A program made the position numbers and the translations under genes. This document shows, piece by piece, positions 1 to 7,621 of a stretch of DNA of 14,702 bases (its first letter is position 1; each line of letters starts with the position of its first letter). The stretch comes from an uncultured Alcaligenaceae bacterium (GTDB lineage Bacteria; Pseudomonadota; Gammaproteobacteria; Burkholderiales; Burkholderiaceae_B), in assembly GCA_937952975.1 (NCBI GenBank), contig CALFXX010000051.1:1-14702 (forward strand), given 5' to 3'. The notes beneath the pieces were generated by a model. The model did no database searches. It saw only the letters and a program-made list of their open reading frames with translations, and was not told the origin of the DNA.

Positions 1-1921
1 CATCGCCCCGCACGCCATCGAGCATCGGAGCCAGGCGCAACCCTCTCAAAGCTTGCTCGACTTGCTCGGCACTGAAAGGGGGCAAAATCACAGCGTAATC
101 CTTCATGGCCTCAACATACTTACCGCCCGCTCCGACCAGTACGACAGGACCAAAAACAGCGTCAAACCGCGCGCCTACCATCAACTCCTGTCTACCACGA
201 CGCATTGCAGCAACAATAACCCCTGCCTTTTCGACAGACAGGCTTGTGAGTTTTTTCATATGAGAATCAAAAACACGAACAGCTTCTTCAACGTTTTGTA
301 TTCCCAAGGCCACCAGTCCATGCTCTGTTTTATGGGGCACCTCTGCAGCACAGCCTTTGAGCGCAACATTGCCACCTAATTTTGCAAAGGCAGCGCGAAC
401 CTGCTCGGCGCTCGTGCATAAAACATGCTCCGCAACCGGCACGCTGTGGGCGGCTAACAAACCAAGTGATTGCGCTTCATCACAGTATTGATCTTTACCT
501 GGGGGTACCGTTACAGCTGGTAACTCAGGCCAGTGCACTAATTTTTCATGCAGCAACGCTGTATGTTTGGCGAGCTGACCTAGTACGCCAACGGCATCGC
601 CTTCGTTTGCAAAGGTCGCGACACCCGCCTGCCGAAAGGGCTCAGCGACAGTCTCTTGCCAGGCGGCTAGCGCAACAGGTTTACCCGTCAGCGCTTCGAA
701 CTGCGCGGTATCACGCGCGAAAGCTTGTACGTCATACCCCGCGCCCGCAACAGGAATATTAATAAAAAACATATCCGCTGCAGGATCTTGCGCAACCGCC
801 GGTAGCACTTCGCTAAACAGACCGCTATTAGAGAGCAGTGCCGCCGTAATATCAATTGGATTGGTCGTCGTAGCAAAACCAGGCAGAGATTTCGCGACGG
901 CTTGTTGCGTCGAGGTGCTGAGTTTAGCCATTTCGAGACCATTATCCTCAGCGGCATCCGCACCCATCACACAACTCGCACCCGAGTTACTGATAACGAC
1001 AAGTTTATTTCCCGCAGGACGCCAGCCTTTCAAATAGGCCTCGGCAGCAAGCGCCTGCGCATGGGGATCGCGCACACGCATGATTCCATGCTTTTTGAAA
1101 AAAGCATCCACTACGCGATCCTCGTTCGCCATAGAACCCGTATGCGTCGAAGCAGCTAGCTGACCACTCGCTGAGCGACCCGCCTTGACGGCTACGATTG
1201 GTAGGTCGCGACTGCGTGCGTATTCTGCAGCGCGCGCCAGCATCTCAGGATTAGCAATATTTTCCAGATAAAGCAGCAAGAGTTTGATTTCAGGGTCGTG
1301 CGCGATGGCCCACGCCATCTCAGCGACAGTGACGTCTGCTTCGTTACCGGTGGCATGCACGTGACGCACGCCGATGCCACGCTCGCGCAGCAAACCGTAC
1401 ACCATGGCGCTCATTCCACCGCTTTGACTCAACACCGCCACGGGCCCGTCTTGCGGCGGGCGCTCGATAAACATGGTTGAAAACCCTGCAATCGCACCAG
1501 TCCCAAAATTTGCCAAACCATGTGTATTCGGGCCATAGATACGCATACCCGTCGCGCGCGCTGCATCGGTCATGCGCTGCTGTACGGCACGCCCCTCGGG
1601 GCCGGTCTCGCCAAAGCCAGACGCCATCACCACCACCGACTTCACACCACGTGCTGCACATTCTTCAACCGCCTCAACCGCCTTATCACCCGCCACGACA
1701 ATCAACACAAGCTCAGGCACTTCGGGCAACTGCGCCAACGAAGCATAGCTTTTTAAACCTTGCACTTCTTCACGACTCGGATTGATCGGATAAATCGTGC
1801 CTTTGAAGCCACGTTTTTGCATATAGAAAATTGGACGCCCACCAATTTTATGGATATTTTCTGACGCACCAATAATGGCAACGGTACGAGGATTCAAGGC
1901 TGTTTCTAGTAAATCAGACAT
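1..1921 (-). CDS. Acyl-CoA synthetase, NDP-forming (fused alpha-beta), 3' end cut by window
   Basis: This is a CoA ligase of the ADP/GDP-forming superfamily (fused acetyl-CoA synthetase type), which would activate a carboxylic acid to its CoA thioester in the cytoplasm. The frame is open over 640 codons from the ATG at 1921 to the window edge. Visible parts in order are: a CoA-binding Rossmann domain with VAIIGAS near residue 14; a succinyl-CoA-ligase-like domain with SQSGG at 165-169; the phosphoacceptor histidine in THTGS (His260); and a C-terminal ATP-grasp domain from about 480 with the second relay histidine in PHKTE (His530) and the motif RQELMVGARFD. Both relay histidines are present, so activity is likely. 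Family members run about 700 residues, so roughly 60-70 C-terminal residues lie outside the window. It lies 125 nt downstream of the DUF35 gene, and a weak CCGGAA precedes the start. The acid substrate cannot be read from the sequence. Confidence 0.93.
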   Translation of the reverse strand, partial: MSDLLETALNPRTVAIIGASENIHKIGGRPIFYMQKRGFKGTIYPINPSREEVQGLKSYASLAQLPEVPELVLIVVAGDKAVEAVEECAARGVKSVVVMASGFGETGPEGRAVQQRMTDAARATGMRIYGPNTHGLANFGTGAIAGFSTMFIERPPQDGPVAVLSQSGGMSAMVYGLLRERGIGVRHVHATGNEADVTVAEMAWAIAHDPEIKLLLLYLENIANPEMLARAAEYARSRDLPIVAVKAGRSASGQLAASTHTGSMANEDRVVDAFFKKHGIMRVRDPHAQALAAEAYLKGWRPAGNKLVVISNSGASCVMGADAAEDNGLEMAKLSTSTQQAVAKSLPGFATTTNPIDITAALLSNSGLFSEVLPAVAQDPAADMFFINIPVAGAGYDVQAFARDTAQFEALTGKPVALAAWQETVAEPFRQAGVATFANEGDAVGVLGQLAKHTALLHEKLVHWPELPAVTVPPGKDQYCDEAQSLGLLAAHSVPVAEHVLCTSAEQVRAAFAKLGGNVALKGCAAEVPHKTEHGLVALGIQNVEEAVRVFDSHMKKLTSLSVEKAGVIVAAMRRGRQELMVGARFDAVFGPVVLVGAGGKYVEAMKDYAVILPPFSAEQVEQALRGLRLAPMLDGVRGD

Positions 1922-2046
1922 AAATATTCCGGTTGAAAGCATGGGCCGTGAGAAGACCTTCTTGCTCAAGCGCTCGTCTTTTACGAAGGCGAAACTGAGA
2001 CACGAATAAAGTCTTCAATGAAAGTAAGAGACGATCTAGTCGGGCG

Positions 2047-2433
2047 TTAGTCAACAGGTTCGAAACACACGAGAGTCTGATCAAGATGTTTAAAAAATGT
2101 TGCGGTGACCGTATCACCGATCTTGACGCCTGGTGTGGCGTGCCCCATCAATCGCGCCCCTTCTTCAAGCGTGACCACCACAAGGGTATAAGGTGCTAAC
2201 GACCGAAACGCATCAGAAGGCGCCCGACCCACGACGGTGACAGCGTGAACATGCCCACGGCCGCTCGAAGTACGCCAGACAAGTTCCTCAGCACCGCAAA
2301 ACTGACAGGCATCGTGAGCAAAGGTTTGAGCACGCGCGCAGGCACTGCAGTGCTGATAACGCAACACGTGCTCGGTCAAACCTTCAAGATAAGGCTGAGC
2401 CAAAGACGTCATCTCTGAATGCTTAATTGTCAT
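2047..2433 (-). CDS. Zn-ribbon/OB-fold (DUF35) protein, acyl-CoA-binding partner of the thiolase
   Basis: A 128-residue protein of the DUF35 family, with an N-terminal rubredoxin-like zinc ribbon followed by an OB-fold that holds CoA esters. The zinc ligands are visible as two CxxC pairs, Cys29/Cys32 and Cys43/Cys46. The OB-fold follows from about residue 55 (GRGHVHAVTVV, then YTLVVVTLEEG). Proteins of this family form complexes with non-decarboxylating thiolase-like enzymes. The best-known case is the ChsH2 DUF35 domain with Ltp2, where it is needed for retro-aldol activity. Here the thiolase-like gene lies 42 nt upstream in the same direction, which supports the same partnership. The start is the ATG at 2433, preceded by the short direct repeat described separately. 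An internal Met8 is a less likely start because AGAG directly abuts it. Confidence 0.9.
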   Translation of the reverse strand: MTIKHSEMTSLAQPYLEGLTEHVLRYQHCSACARAQTFAHDACQFCGAEELVWRTSSGRGHVHAVTVVGRAPSDAFRSLAPYTLVVVTLEEGARLMGHATPGVKIGDTVTATFFKHLDQTLVCFEPVD

Positions 2434-2484
2434 GACTTAATTCTCGAGTGGCAAAGATTGATGTGTTGTCATGACTTAATTCTC
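2427..2484 (-). repeat. Two 19-bp direct repeats with 39-bp period at the thiolase/DUF35 junction
   Basis: The minus-strand sequence GAGAATTAAGTCATGACAA occurs twice, at 2484-2466 and 2445-2427, exactly 39 bp apart. Each copy contains a stop codon, GTC, then ATG ACA A. The first copy carries the thiolase stop. The second carries the stop of an 11-codon mini-ORF (2472-2437, MTTHQSLPLEN) followed by the DUF35 start. The gene junction therefore appears to have been duplicated in tandem. Whether the mini-ORF is translated is unknown, but it could couple translation of the two genes. Confidence 0.85.
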
Positions 2485-3618
2485 ACGCGACAAAATCAAA
2501 CTAACGTGCGATGACATCACGCCGCCATCAGCATGAATGAAGGCATGCGTAGGCGTTTTGACTTGGCGCACTCCGGCTTGACCCGTAAATTGTCGATAAG
2601 CTTCAACGGTGTGCGCCATGCCACCCGCTACGCCACAGTGCCCAAACGATAATAAACCACCGTGCGTATTCAAAGGCAACACGCCGTCTTGTGAAAAATC
2701 ACCTTGGCGCACACGCTGAGCCGCCTGGCCTCTTGCAGCAAAACCGATTTCTTCTAGCAGCATTAACAGCGTAATGGTGAACGAATCATAAACGCCCAAG
2801 TAGTCGATATCGCTGGTCGTTAAACCCGCTTCATGAAAGGCAATCTTTGCAGCAGCACCTGCGCCGGTGTTCATCACATCTTGCATCGCGGTCAGGTGCT
2901 GATGAAAATGCGCCTGCCCTGCCCCAACCATTTTCACGCGAACGCCCGCACTGGGCTCAGACGAAACAATCAAGGCCATTGCACCATCAGAAATCGGGCA
3001 GCAGTCCATCAACCTCAACGGCTCGGCAATCGGCTTTGAGGCCAACACATCAGCCACCGCGATCTCTTGCGTCAGGTGCGAATCCGGATGGCGACGCGCG
3101 TTGTTGCGCATCAACACTGCAAATTCAGCAAGATCAGCGTTGGTGACACCCGCCTCGTACATATAGCGCGAAGCCATCAAGCCGTAATACGCGGGTACCG
3201 AGGCACCATTGGGCACCTCAAAATCTGCATGACCTACCTGCGCGAGTGTCTGAATTGAACTATCGCGGGTTTGACCGCTTAGACGATTTTCGCCAGCCAC
3301 CACCAAGACATGACGGCAACGCCCACTTTGCACCAACTCGCGCGCAAGCATCAACATCGCTGCACCGGTGGCACCGCCGGCGGCCATGCCATGAGCATAT
3401 TGAGGGCGTAACGAAAAACGCTCGCAAAATAAGTTTGCCAGCATCAGATGCGGCAGCGTGGTGGCGTAGCCGCACAACACACCGTCAATCTGCGCACGTG
3501 CCAAACCTGCTGACGTCAACGCTGCGCTCGCCGCCTGCGCCATCAGATCGAGGGTATTACGACCGTCAAGACGACCAAAGGGGGTATTCCCGACACCTTT
3601 TATGTACGCTTGTTTCAA
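2476..3618 (-). CDS. Thiolase-like protein (SCP2/Ltp type) without the usual active-site cysteine
   Basis: A 380-residue, full-length member of the thiolase superfamily, closest in pattern to SCP2-thiolase and lipid-transfer-protein-like enzymes. Recognisable motifs are GGATG at 81-85, where classical thiolases carry the nucleophile in CxSG; VYDSFT at 276-281 with LEEIGF following; THGGLLSFGHCG at 318-329, including the conserved His327; and a C-terminal HADGGVMSSH in place of the second catalytic cysteine loop. The lack of the nucleophile argues against ordinary beta-ketothiolysis and fits a retro-aldolase or Claisen-type C-C lyase such as Ltp2. The adjacent DUF35 gene supports this. The start is a TTG at 3618, preceded by AAGGG about nine bases upstream, with no better ATG. 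The gene lies 141 nt downstream of the Bug gene, so it may have its own promoter, though none is obvious. Confidence 0.9.
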   Translation of the reverse strand: MKQAYIKGVGNTPFGRLDGRNTLDLMAQAASAALTSAGLARAQIDGVLCGYATTLPHLMLANLFCERFSLRPQYAHGMAAGGATGAAMLMLARELVQSGRCRHVLVVAGENRLSGQTRDSSIQTLAQVGHADFEVPNGASVPAYYGLMASRYMYEAGVTNADLAEFAVLMRNNARRHPDSHLTQEIAVADVLASKPIAEPLRLMDCCPISDGAMALIVSSEPSAGVRVKMVGAGQAHFHQHLTAMQDVMNTGAGAAAKIAFHEAGLTTSDIDYLGVYDSFTITLLMLLEEIGFAARGQAAQRVRQGDFSQDGVLPLNTHGGLLSFGHCGVAGGMAHTVEAYRQFTGQAGVRQVKTPTHAFIHADGGVMSSHVSLILSREN

Positions 3619-3759
3619 GATTTTGCACCCTTTTTATACTTTGCTTTGCGACCGCAACCTCAAGCCTCAGCCTGCAGACAGCACCTTCACTCGTTCGCGT
3701 ATCTCAACCGATATCAGCATTCGCGTTGGTTCACCCAGGTCATCTTCGCCGCCGATTTC

Positions 3760-4752
3760 TTAAAGCTTGATATTGTTCGTTTGTGCAACGTTGTTCCACT
3801 TATCGCGCTCGATTTCAATGAAACGCTTAAATTCGGCAGGCGTGTCGCCTACAGGCAATGCACCCAGTTCTAAAAATTGCGTCTTGATCGCATCGGTACG
3901 CAAAATCGCCATCAGGTGTTTGCTCAGCAAATCAATCAAGGGCTGAGGTGTACCGGCTGGGGCCAACAAGCCAAACCACGCCGAGACATCGTACCCCGCT
4001 ACGCCAGCCTCGATCATTGTCGGAATCTCAGGCGCACCAGGCCAACGGGTGGTGGTCGTCACCGCTAAAGCCCGTACTTTACCGGCCTTGATGTTTGCCA
4101 TTGAAGAAGGCAAATTATCAAAACCCATCGCAACCTGTCCGCCAATCAAATCGATCAACATCGGCGAGGCGCCTTTATAGGGCACGTGCACGATATCAAC
4201 ACCTGTCATTGTTTTAAACAATTCACCTGTCATGTGAGGTGAACCGCCGTGGCTCGTTGACCCAAAATTAATCGTACCGGGCTTGGCCTTTGCTAAAGCG
4301 ATCAACTCTTGTACGTTGTTGACCGGCAGGTTCACATTCACTAACAACACGTTAGGCGTGCTGGCCACGAGCGTGATCGGCATAAAATCTTTGACTGCAT
4401 CATAGGGCGGTGGCGTTTGCAGTGCAGGGATAATGCCATGCGAAGCAATGCTTGCAAATACCAGTGTATGACCGTCAGGCGTTGACTTAGCGACTTGCTG
4501 CGAGCCAATCACACCGCCAGCGCCCGGCTTGTTGTCGACAACGACCGTGCGCCCGAGCAACTCACCTAAACGGCCGCTCACCGCGCGTGCGAGCAAGTCT
4601 GTTGTGCCGCCGGCAGGATACGGTACGACCACGCGTATCGGTCGGTCCGAAAACGTCGTTTGCGCCGACGCGTTGGGTAAGGCGAAGAATGTTGCGGCGA
4701 CACAGATCACTGAGCATCCAAGCAACTTGATGGCGTTTTTGATTCTTTTCAT
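3760..4752 (-). CDS. Bug-family (TTT-type) periplasmic solute-binding protein
   Basis: A 330-residue extracytoplasmic receptor of the Bug/TctC family (PF03401), which binds carboxylates or related small molecules in the periplasm. It has a clear Sec signal peptide: basic MKRIK, a hydrophobic core, and probable cleavage after ASA at residue 30. The mature part starts with the family hallmark RVVVPYPAGGTTDLLAR and continues with VDNKPGAGGVIG, FGSTSHGGSPHM and VPYKGASPMLIDLIGG. Length and C-terminus (WNNVAQTNNIKL) are normal. A strong Shine-Dalgarno sequence, AAGGGAG, sits just before the ATG. No membrane TctA/TctB genes are in the window; orphan Bug receptors like this are very common in Burkholderiales. 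Its position inside the catabolic operon suggests it senses or captures the pathway substrate, which cannot be named from the sequence. Confidence 0.95.
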   Translation of the reverse strand: MKRIKNAIKLLGCSVICVAATFFALPNASAQTTFSDRPIRVVVPYPAGGTTDLLARAVSGRLGELLGRTVVVDNKPGAGGVIGSQQVAKSTPDGHTLVFASIASHGIIPALQTPPPYDAVKDFMPITLVASTPNVLLVNVNLPVNNVQELIALAKAKPGTINFGSTSHGGSPHMTGELFKTMTGVDIVHVPYKGASPMLIDLIGGQVAMGFDNLPSSMANIKAGKVRALAVTTTTRWPGAPEIPTMIEAGVAGYDVSAWFGLLAPAGTPQPLIDLLSKHLMAILRTDAIKTQFLELGALPVGDTPAEFKRFIEIERDKWNNVAQTNNIKL

Positions 4753-4777
4753 CTTCGCTCCCTTAAAAACATTTTTC

Positions 4778-5863
4778 TTAGCGAGGTAACAATCTATTTT
4801 TTTGCATGAGCTCTAACCAGTCATGCAAAGACTCCTCGGTGTCGTAGCAATCATCGAAACCATGTTTGCGCAACTTAATCGTACTCAACACCGAATCAGC
4901 CGGATGTTCAACACCGTGCGCAAACGCCCGATCGGTAAACTCCCACGAGCTTGAAATAATTTCACTCAGGGTGAAGGACGCAAGATCATGCTTATTGACG
5001 AGTTGCGCCCAAAGCGCCTCATGCTGAGGCATATTGTCCGCAAGACAGAGCGGCGCAGGCTCACCCACTGGCATTTTGAACTTCGCAGCAATCGAACCCC
5101 AAATATCCTGCCAAACCAATGCATCGCCGTTCACAACGTTATACGTTTCGTTGGCGGCAATCTCATGCGTCGCCGCAAACTCAGCCACACGCGCAATCAG
5201 GCGGCTGTCACTCGCTCCGTTGATATAACGCCCACCACCTGGAAAACTTAAGGGTAAGCCTTGTTCGCGCAGCAATGCGGCATAGGCACCAATCGCTGCG
5301 ACGATATTCATGGGGCTAAATACCGAATAGCCAAACACGATCTGCGGGCGCAAAATTGTGAAAGTCCAAGCCGCTTGGGTTTGACGTTCGCGTATTAAAT
5401 CTTCTTGCAACCAGTAAAAATTTTTGTGCGGATGGCGAGGCCAATGCTCTTTTGCTGGAACACGCGCTGGCTCGACATGGCCGCCATAGGCCTTGGTACC
5501 TTGCATCAATGTGATGTGGCGTAATTTTTTTGCAACGGGCGCGAGCGCATCAAGCAAATTGCGCAGCATCGCTTCGTTGACCGCCATCTGTTTGGGATCT
5601 TGCCATCCGGCAACCAACTCGGGCAGCTCATAGAGTGCCGCATAAAAAATGTGCGTGACGTCTGAGAGCCCTGCGGCCGCTTGCTCACAGGCTTTGCGGT
5701 CGGTAAGATCGACACTGACGTGCTGTGCCAAAAATGGCAAATTCACAAAGCGCCTTGAAAGCGCGATCACATTCCAGTCAGGTAGCGAGGCAAAATGATT
5801 TAAGGCGGCAGCACCCACAACGCCACTCGCCCCAACGATCAGTATGGTGTGTTTTTTTCTCAT
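4778..5863 (-). CDS. PRISE-type SDR (progesterone 5beta-reductase/iridoid synthase-like enone reductase)
   Basis: A 361-residue extended short-chain dehydrogenase/reductase matching the PRISE family, NADPH-dependent enzymes that reduce activated C=C bonds of enones and enals. The nucleotide-binding glycine motif GASGVVG lies at residues 12-18 (numbered from the ATG at 5863). The family-specific motifs follow in order: QGTKAYGG with the catalytic lysine at 124, NFYWLQED with the catalytic tyrosine at 150, LRPQIVFGYS, SPMNIVAAIGAYAALL, LSFPGGG, NVVNGD, and a C-terminal KHGFDDCYDTEES block. The spaced Lys and Tyr replace the classical YxxxK. A GTG immediately precedes the chosen ATG, so the protein could be one residue longer. 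No good Shine-Dalgarno sequence is seen, so translation may depend on coupling to the gene 36 nt upstream. The substrate is unknown. Confidence 0.88.
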   Translation of the reverse strand: MRKKHTILIVGASGVVGAAALNHFASLPDWNVIALSRRFVNLPFLAQHVSVDLTDRKACEQAAAGLSDVTHIFYAALYELPELVAGWQDPKQMAVNEAMLRNLLDALAPVAKKLRHITLMQGTKAYGGHVEPARVPAKEHWPRHPHKNFYWLQEDLIRERQTQAAWTFTILRPQIVFGYSVFSPMNIVAAIGAYAALLREQGLPLSFPGGGRYINGASDSRLIARVAEFAATHEIAANETYNVVNGDALVWQDIWGSIAAKFKMPVGEPAPLCLADNMPQHEALWAQLVNKHDLASFTLSEIISSSWEFTDRAFAHGVEHPADSVLSTIKLRKHGFDDCYDTEESLHDWLELMQKNRLLPR

Positions 5864-5899
5864 CACAAGGTCAAGCGCAAAATGCTATTGATAAATAAA

Positions 5900-6262
5900 T
5901 CAGATGTTCGCCAACAAATGCTGGCCACGCAAGGAAGCGCGCAAAGCATCGGGCACGTCAATTTCAAAACCAAGAATCGCAGCCGATAAGGCCTTACCGT
6001 AGTTGTCTAAGCACAAGCTTCGCGACACACCACCGCCTAAGGCTCCTTGCGCAACAAAATTCATCGCGTGCAAGTTCTCAACTTCATAGCGTGTCACCGG
6101 GCCTTTAATCGCGCCCTTATAAAAAGCTTTCAGTGCCTCGGCGGTCAGCTGTTCTTTGAGCAGTGGGTAAAACGCAGGCACATACGCGTAGACAGCGATG
6201 TTAGACGTATCACCCTTGTCACCAGACCTTGCATGGGCCACATGTTGCAGTTTGACTTTCAT
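5900..6262 (-). CDS. AtuA-like small protein (AtuA C-terminal ferredoxin-fold-like domain)
   Basis: A 120-residue protein matching the domain that is fused to the C-terminus of long AtuA homologues or, as here, encoded separately next to AtuA. The hallmarks are all visible: ARSGDKGDTSNIAVYAYVP at 11-29, RYEVENLHAMNFV around 58-70, and ALGGGVSRSLCLDNYGKAL around 74-92. The start ATG lies 3 nt after the AtuA stop codon, so the two are almost certainly translated together and probably form a complex. The biochemical role of this domain is not established. The name ferredoxin-fold refers to predicted structure, and there are no iron-sulfur cysteine motifs here. Confidence 0.9.
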   Translation of the reverse strand: MKVKLQHVAHARSGDKGDTSNIAVYAYVPAFYPLLKEQLTAEALKAFYKGAIKGPVTRYEVENLHAMNFVAQGALGGGVSRSLCLDNYGKALSAAILGFEIDVPDALRASLRGQHLLANI

Positions 6263-6265
6263 GGC

Positions 6266-7621
6266 TTAGCTCACAAAATAATTGACAGAGGCAAATACTT
6301 TTTCGCGCGCCACCAACGACGACCATACTCCGATGACCTCACGAGTACGATCCTGATGCGGCACCCTTTTGCCCGTGTGAGCGATCCCTGACACAGCCAT
6401 GCCATCGATCTCACGACCAACCTTGGCTGCCTCTTCTCGTGTCTTCGTACGAGCCGCGACACGCACAGCGACTTCGTAGGGCTCTGGGGCATCGGCGGGC
6501 GTTGCAGCGCCATGAATCGCATTCAAGCCCAAGTAATCAATTCGAATCTCTTCGGCGTCCAGCTTGACGATTTTGAAGCGCTCTTCAAGAATTTTTTTGG
6601 CTAACTCAGCGCGACGCAAGGCACCAGGGCCCGCATAAAAGAACATATCTTCGCCAATAAAACCTTCGGTACAGCCGATCGACACCTTCAACGTCGGTGT
6701 ACGCGGCTTGCCGCCGATGTGGCTCACACGCACGCGATCTACGCCAATCTGCTCAATCTGCACAGTAGTGAAATCGACCACAACATCAGGCGTCAGATAG
6801 TTTGCAGGATCATGGACCTCGTACAACAGCTGTTCTTTAATGGTTTCTAGCGTAATGGCGCCACCCGTGCCGGCCACTTTTGTAATCACAGCACTGCCAT
6901 CACGGCTCACCTCAGCAATTGGAAAACCAAAATTCCAGGGTTCAGGCACGTCCTTAAAGCCCGGATCGGAAAAATAGCCGCCCGTCGCTTGCGCACCACA
7001 TTCAAGTAAATGCCCGATCCCATTGCCTTGACCGAGCTTGACGTGATCAAGGGGATCCCAGCCGAACTCGTACATCATCGGCGCCATAAAAATTGAAGGA
7101 TCCGCCACACGACCTGTAATCACAATCTGGGCGCCAGCCTTTAAGGCTTCTACGATTGGCTCGGCACCTTGATAGACTTCGGCCGAAATTAAATTCGACT
7201 TCAGGCTCGACGTTGGTTGACCATTTTCTAAAATCAGATCGGTCAACTCAAGCACGTGCTCAGTAATCAAGCTGCCATTGACTGAGGCAACCTTGACACC
7301 GTTGAAGCCAAACTCCTTGAGCCAATACACAATCCGCTTCGCTGCAGCGTCTGGATTGATCCAGCCTTGATTGGTAATGATCTTAGTGCCGTTTTTGATA
7401 CACGCAGGCAATACCGCCTTCATCCGATCATCTAGATAGGTGTCGTAGCCAGGAAACGAGGGATCACGCCGCGCGCGCACTTGTGCGGCCGAGACAGTTG
7501 CCTCGGCCATCGTTTCAAAGCACAGATAATCTAACTGACCTTTTTCGGCATTGAGCGCGGCGGGTTCAACACGATCGCCCCACCACGCTGCACCTGAACC
7601 AATTCTAATGATGTCTTTCAT
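6266..7621 (-). CDS. AtuA family protein (acyclic terpene utilisation AtuA, PF07287)
   Basis: A 451-residue protein of the AtuA/DUF1446 family, full length for the N-terminal catalytic-type domain. Family motifs are visible in order: IRIGSGAAWWGDR at 5-17, ITNQGWINP at 82-90, VASVNGSL near 111, ITGRVADPS at 168-176, and GHLLECGAQATGG at 203-215. AtuA was first found in the citronellol/geraniol degradation cluster of Pseudomonas, but its reaction is not firmly known. Homologues occur in many clusters that lack the geranyl-CoA carboxylase genes, as here, so terpene use is only a hint. Its ATG overlaps the stop codon of the upstream cyclase-family gene by one base (TAATG), a sign of translational coupling. 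The small AtuA-like gene follows after 3 nt. Confidence 0.92.
   Translation of the reverse strand: MKDIIRIGSGAAWWGDRVEPAALNAEKGQLDYLCFETMAEATVSAAQVRARRDPSFPGYDTYLDDRMKAVLPACIKNGTKIITNQGWINPDAAAKRIVYWLKEFGFNGVKVASVNGSLITEHVLELTDLILENGQPTSSLKSNLISAEVYQGAEPIVEALKAGAQIVITGRVADPSIFMAPMMYEFGWDPLDHVKLGQGNGIGHLLECGAQATGGYFSDPGFKDVPEPWNFGFPIAEVSRDGSAVITKVAGTGGAITLETIKEQLLYEVHDPANYLTPDVVVDFTTVQIEQIGVDRVRVSHIGGKPRTPTLKVSIGCTEGFIGEDMFFYAGPGALRRAELAKKILEERFKIVKLDAEEIRIDYLGLNAIHGAATPADAPEPYEVAVRVAARTKTREEAAKVGREIDGMAVSGIAHTGKRVPHQDRTREVIGVWSSLVAREKVFASVNYFVS

Noticed and set aside
1914..2117. 67-residue minus-strand ORF between the DUF35 and CoA ligase genes
   Set aside because: It overlaps the 3' end of the DUF35 gene and the start of the ligase, has no Shine-Dalgarno sequence, and resembles no family I know.
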